Assembly: GCA_946061495.1 (NCBI GenBank)
Contig: CAMGSV010000127.1
Coordinates: 1-7,535, forward strand
Direction: 5' to 3'
Length of the DNA stretch: 7,535 bases
From: an uncultured Spirochaetales bacterium
GTDB lineage: Bacteria > Spirochaetota > Spirochaetia > Treponematales > Treponemataceae
The first letter of the stretch is position 1. Each line of letters opens with the position of its first letter. Below, one piece after another: positions 6,100-7,535 of the stretch. The translations under genes were made by a program, and so were the position numbers. The notes under the pieces are model-generated. The model did no database searches. It had not been told where the DNA came from and saw nothing but the letters and a program-made list of their open reading frames with translations.

Positions 6100-6128
6100 T
6101 TGCCGCCAGGCGACTGGTGGCCTATACT
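6100..6128 (+). promoter_or_regulatory. Candidate promoter for atoDA
   Basis: TTGCCG (6100-6105, 4 of 6 matches) is followed after 17 nt by TATACT (6123-6128, 5 of 6 matches), just after the atoE stop at 6091. The predicted start near 6135 coincides with the base of the hairpin at 6135-6184. It would let atoDA be transcribed separately from atoE, in addition to read-through. Confidence 0.45.
6102..6121 (+). promoter_or_regulatory. 20-bp inverted repeat in the atoDA promoter spacer (candidate operator)
   Basis: GCCGCCAG (6102-6109) and CTGGTGGC (6114-6121) form an inverted repeat around GCGA, with one non-Watson-Crick position that becomes G-U in RNA. It fills the gap between the candidate -35 and -10 boxes, where a repressor or MerR-like activator could bind. 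As RNA in an atoE read-through transcript it would be an 8-bp stem with a GNRA-type tetraloop, which could instead protect the 3' end of the atoE message. No T-run follows, so it is not a terminator. Confidence 0.45.
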
Positions 6129-6134
6129 GAAAGT

Positions 6135-6190
6135 GGGGTACGGTGGCGCCGCAGGATACTTGGGTACCGCTGATGCCGTGCCCCTTTCTT
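6135..6190 (+). terminator. Terminator-like hairpin (possible attenuator) before atoD
   Basis: GGGGTACGG (6135-6143) pairs with CCGTGCCCC (6176-6184) over nine base pairs, one of them G-U. The stem is followed by TTTCTT and further T (6185-6191). Inside, an imperfect second stem joins 6151-6159 with 6164-6170 around TTGG, with two bulged A. GAAA at 6129-6132 could extend the outer stem with TTTC at 6185-6188. That same TTTC can also pair with GAAA at 6200-6203, so a competing fold exists. The hairpin lies between atoE and the atoD Shine-Dalgarno and could lower or condition atoDA expression. Confidence 0.45.
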
Positions 6191-6221
6191 TTGCAAAGTG
6201 AAACTTTTTTTAGGAGGAACC

Positions 6222-6935
6222 ATGGTTAACAAAATTAGGACAGCTGACGAGGCTGTCAGTGGCATCAAGGATGGCATGACCATCATGGTAGGAGGGTTCC
6301 TGGGCACAGGTTCACCTGAAGTGTTGATGGACGCTTTGGTTCGCAGGGGCGTGAAGCACCTGACGGTAATCGGCAATGATGGAGGACTTCCCGCTGGAAC
6401 CTACGGGGCAAAGACCTCCCGGGGCATTGCCAAGCTCATTGATGCTGGCATGGTGGACCACATCATCGCCACCCACATCGGATTGAATCCCGCCATTGGC
6501 GAGGCCATGTCCGCCGGAAAGATGAAGGTGACGCTGGTTCCCCAGGGCACCATGGCGGAAAAGATTCGTGCCGGAAACTACGGCCTTGGCGGTGTGCTGA
6601 CCCCCACCGGTGTGGGAACTCCCGTGGAGGTGGATCCCGACGAGGCTGGACGCACCAAGCAGGTCATCGAGATTGACGGTGTGAAGTATCTTTTGGAGCG
6701 GCCTCTGCGGGTTGACTTCGCCCTGTGCCGCGCCTCCATCTGCGACAAGTTCGGCAACTTCCGCTGCGACAAGGCCACCAAGAACTTCAACTACGTGATG
6801 GCTGGTGCCGCAGACTGCGTGATCATTGCCAGCGAGAAGGTGGTGGATGTGGCCGCCATGGATCCCGACACCTTTGCTGTGAGCGGTGTAGTTGTAGACT
6901 ATGTTGTTGAAGGAGAACCCAAATGGCAGATGTAA
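6222..6935 (+). CDS. atoD: Acetate/butyrate-acetoacetate CoA-transferase alpha subunit
   Basis: This is the alpha half of a class I CoA-transferase, which with AtoA moves CoA between an acyl-CoA and a free acid (acetoacetate, acetate or butyrate). It has 237 residues. GGFLGTGSPE (24-33) is the family's glycine-rich N-terminal motif. LVPQGTMAEKIRAGNYGLGGVLTPTGVGT (105-133) is the classic alpha-subunit signature. FGNFRCDKATKNFN (177-190) is the conserved C-terminal block. It is slightly longer than typical AtoD (about 217-220). The start is ATG 6222 after AGGAGG (6212-6217), with a short 4-nt gap; an upstream in-frame GTG at 6198 would put that Shine-Dalgarno inside the gene and is rejected. 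The 3' end overlaps atoA by 13 nt, so the two subunits are coupled. It is cytosolic. ctfA or scoA are names for close relatives; exact substrate is not fixed by sequence. Confidence 0.88.
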   Translation: MVNKIRTADEAVSGIKDGMTIMVGGFLGTGSPEVLMDALVRRGVKHLTVIGNDGGLPAGTYGAKTSRGIAKLIDAGMVDHIIATHIGLNPAIGEAMSAGKMKVTLVPQGTMAEKIRAGNYGLGGVLTPTGVGTPVEVDPDEAGRTKQVIEIDGVKYLLERPLRVDFALCRASICDKFGNFRCDKATKNFNYVMAGAADCVIIASEKVVDVAAMDPDTFAVSGVVVDYVVEGEPKWQM

Positions 6936-7535
6936 AGGAAAGAATCGCACGCAGATGTGCCAAGGAATTGAAGAACGGTGACTTTGTGAACCTGGGAATA
7001 GGGCTTCCCACCATGGTGGCCAACTACCTGCCGGAGGGTGTGGACGTGACCCTCCATTCCGAGAACGGATTCGCCGGACTTGGTGTTGCCGCCGCCCCCG
7101 ACAAGGTGGACGTGGACATCATCAATGCTGGCGGCGGCTACGTGACCGCCGTTCCTGAGGTGTGCTACTTTGACTCGGCCACCAGCTTTGGCCTTGTCCG
7201 TGGACACCACCTGTCCGCCACCATCCTGGGCGCCATGCAGGTTGCCGAGAACGGAGACCTGGCCAACTGGATTGTTCCCGGCCAGAAGGTTGCGGGAATG
7301 GGCGGCGCCATGGATCTGGTGGTTGGAGCCAAGAAGGTGATTGTGGCCATGGTCCACACCCAGAAGGGCGCCCACAAGATTCTTGAGAAGTGCACCCTTC
7401 CCCTCACTGCACCCAAGTGTGTCTCCATGATCATCACCGAGATGGGTGTGATGGAGGTGACACCGGAGGGAATCGTGGTGACGGAGCTCCATCCCGACTA
7501 CACCAAGGAGCAGATGCAGGAGGCCACCGGCTGCA
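6923..7535 (+). CDS. atoA: Acetate/butyrate-acetoacetate CoA-transferase beta subunit (cut by window edge)
   Basis: This is the beta half of the class I CoA-transferase, which carries the catalytic glutamate that forms the enzyme-CoA thioester. From ATG 6923, 204 codons are readable before the right edge. Known AtoA-type proteins are about 210-220 residues, so only a few C-terminal residues are missing. GIGLPT (25-30) is the family N-terminal motif. SENG (46-49) carries the likely catalytic E47. INAGGGYVTAVPE (67-79) and GMGGAMDLVVGAKKVIV (125-141) are the other conserved blocks. The Shine-Dalgarno AAGGAG (6910-6915, 7 nt spacing) lies inside the end of atoD, and the start is 13 nt before the end of the atoD stop codon in a different frame. 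This is the normal arrangement for producing the subunits in equal amounts. Codon use is GC-rich like that of atoD. Confidence 0.9.
   Translation, partial: MADVKERIARRCAKELKNGDFVNLGIGLPTMVANYLPEGVDVTLHSENGFAGLGVAAAPDKVDVDIINAGGGYVTAVPEVCYFDSATSFGLVRGHHLSATILGAMQVAENGDLANWIVPGQKVAGMGGAMDLVVGAKKVIVAMVHTQKGAHKILEKCTLPLTAPKCVSMIITEMGVMEVTPEGIVVTELHPDYTKEQMQEATGC

Noticed and set aside
6312..7492. Two long minus-strand open frames opposite atoD and atoA
   Set aside because: They are H/G/V-rich antisense shadows of two clear CoA-transferase genes and have no ribosome-binding or domain support.
1..7535. CRISPR arrays, tRNA/rRNA genes, insertion sequences
   Set aside because: I saw no spaced repeat array, no tRNA- or rRNA-like conserved sequence, and no transposase or flanking terminal repeats.

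Overview
The window looks like bacterial chromosome from an anaerobe. It holds an acetoacetate/butyrate-type uptake and CoA-transfer locus (atoE-atoD-atoA) facing right, and a PRPP synthetase operon facing left. The PRPP synthetase is an unusually long, divergent form. Together with a small J-domain protein and short-chain fatty acid genes, it makes me think of a spirochaete such as Treponema. That is a guess from protein style, not something the sequence proves. Base composition is mosaic: the left end (about 1-700) is clearly AT-rich, the kinase, HAD and J-protein genes are intermediate, and prs and the ato genes are GC-rich with many C- or G-ending codons.

Layout, left to right. Positions 1-569 (minus) are the N-terminal part of a type I restriction-modification methylase subunit (HsdM), cut by the window edge. 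Positions 570-831 are non-coding as far as I can support. They hold a candidate minus-strand promoter and, just downstream of it, an inverted repeat followed by a T-run in front of hsdM. Positions 832-4490 are a four-gene minus-strand operon in transcription order: prs (PRPP synthetase), an FGGY-family carbohydrate kinase, a HAD phosphatase and a J-domain protein. The genes are tightly packed: a 1-nt stop/start overlap, then 12-nt and 27-nt gaps. Positions 4491-4693 are a divergent control region with good sigma70-like promoters for both prs (minus) and atoE (plus). Positions 4694-7535 (plus) carry atoE (short-chain fatty acid permease), a structured 130-nt spacer, atoD (CoA-transferase alpha), and atoA (beta), which overlaps atoD by 13 nt and runs off the right edge.

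How the genes fit together. AtoE moves short-chain fatty acids across the membrane and AtoDA swaps CoA between acyl-CoAs and free acids, so this arm either activates imported acids or releases and exports fermentation acids. In the left operon, Prs makes PRPP for nucleotide synthesis. The sugar kinase and HAD phosphatase behind it suggest a pentose or nucleotide salvage theme, but their substrates cannot be read from sequence.

The most interesting signals are regulatory and small-scale. The atoE-atoD spacer appears to be a layered control element: a promoter, a 20-bp inverted repeat lying in the -35/-10 spacer, and a terminator-like hairpin at the predicted transcript start. The hsdM leader shows a similar promoter-then-hairpin order. 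The prs gene has a perfect 15-bp in-frame tandem duplication inside a lineage-specific insertion. I see no clearly new multi-gene defence or other system in the window.
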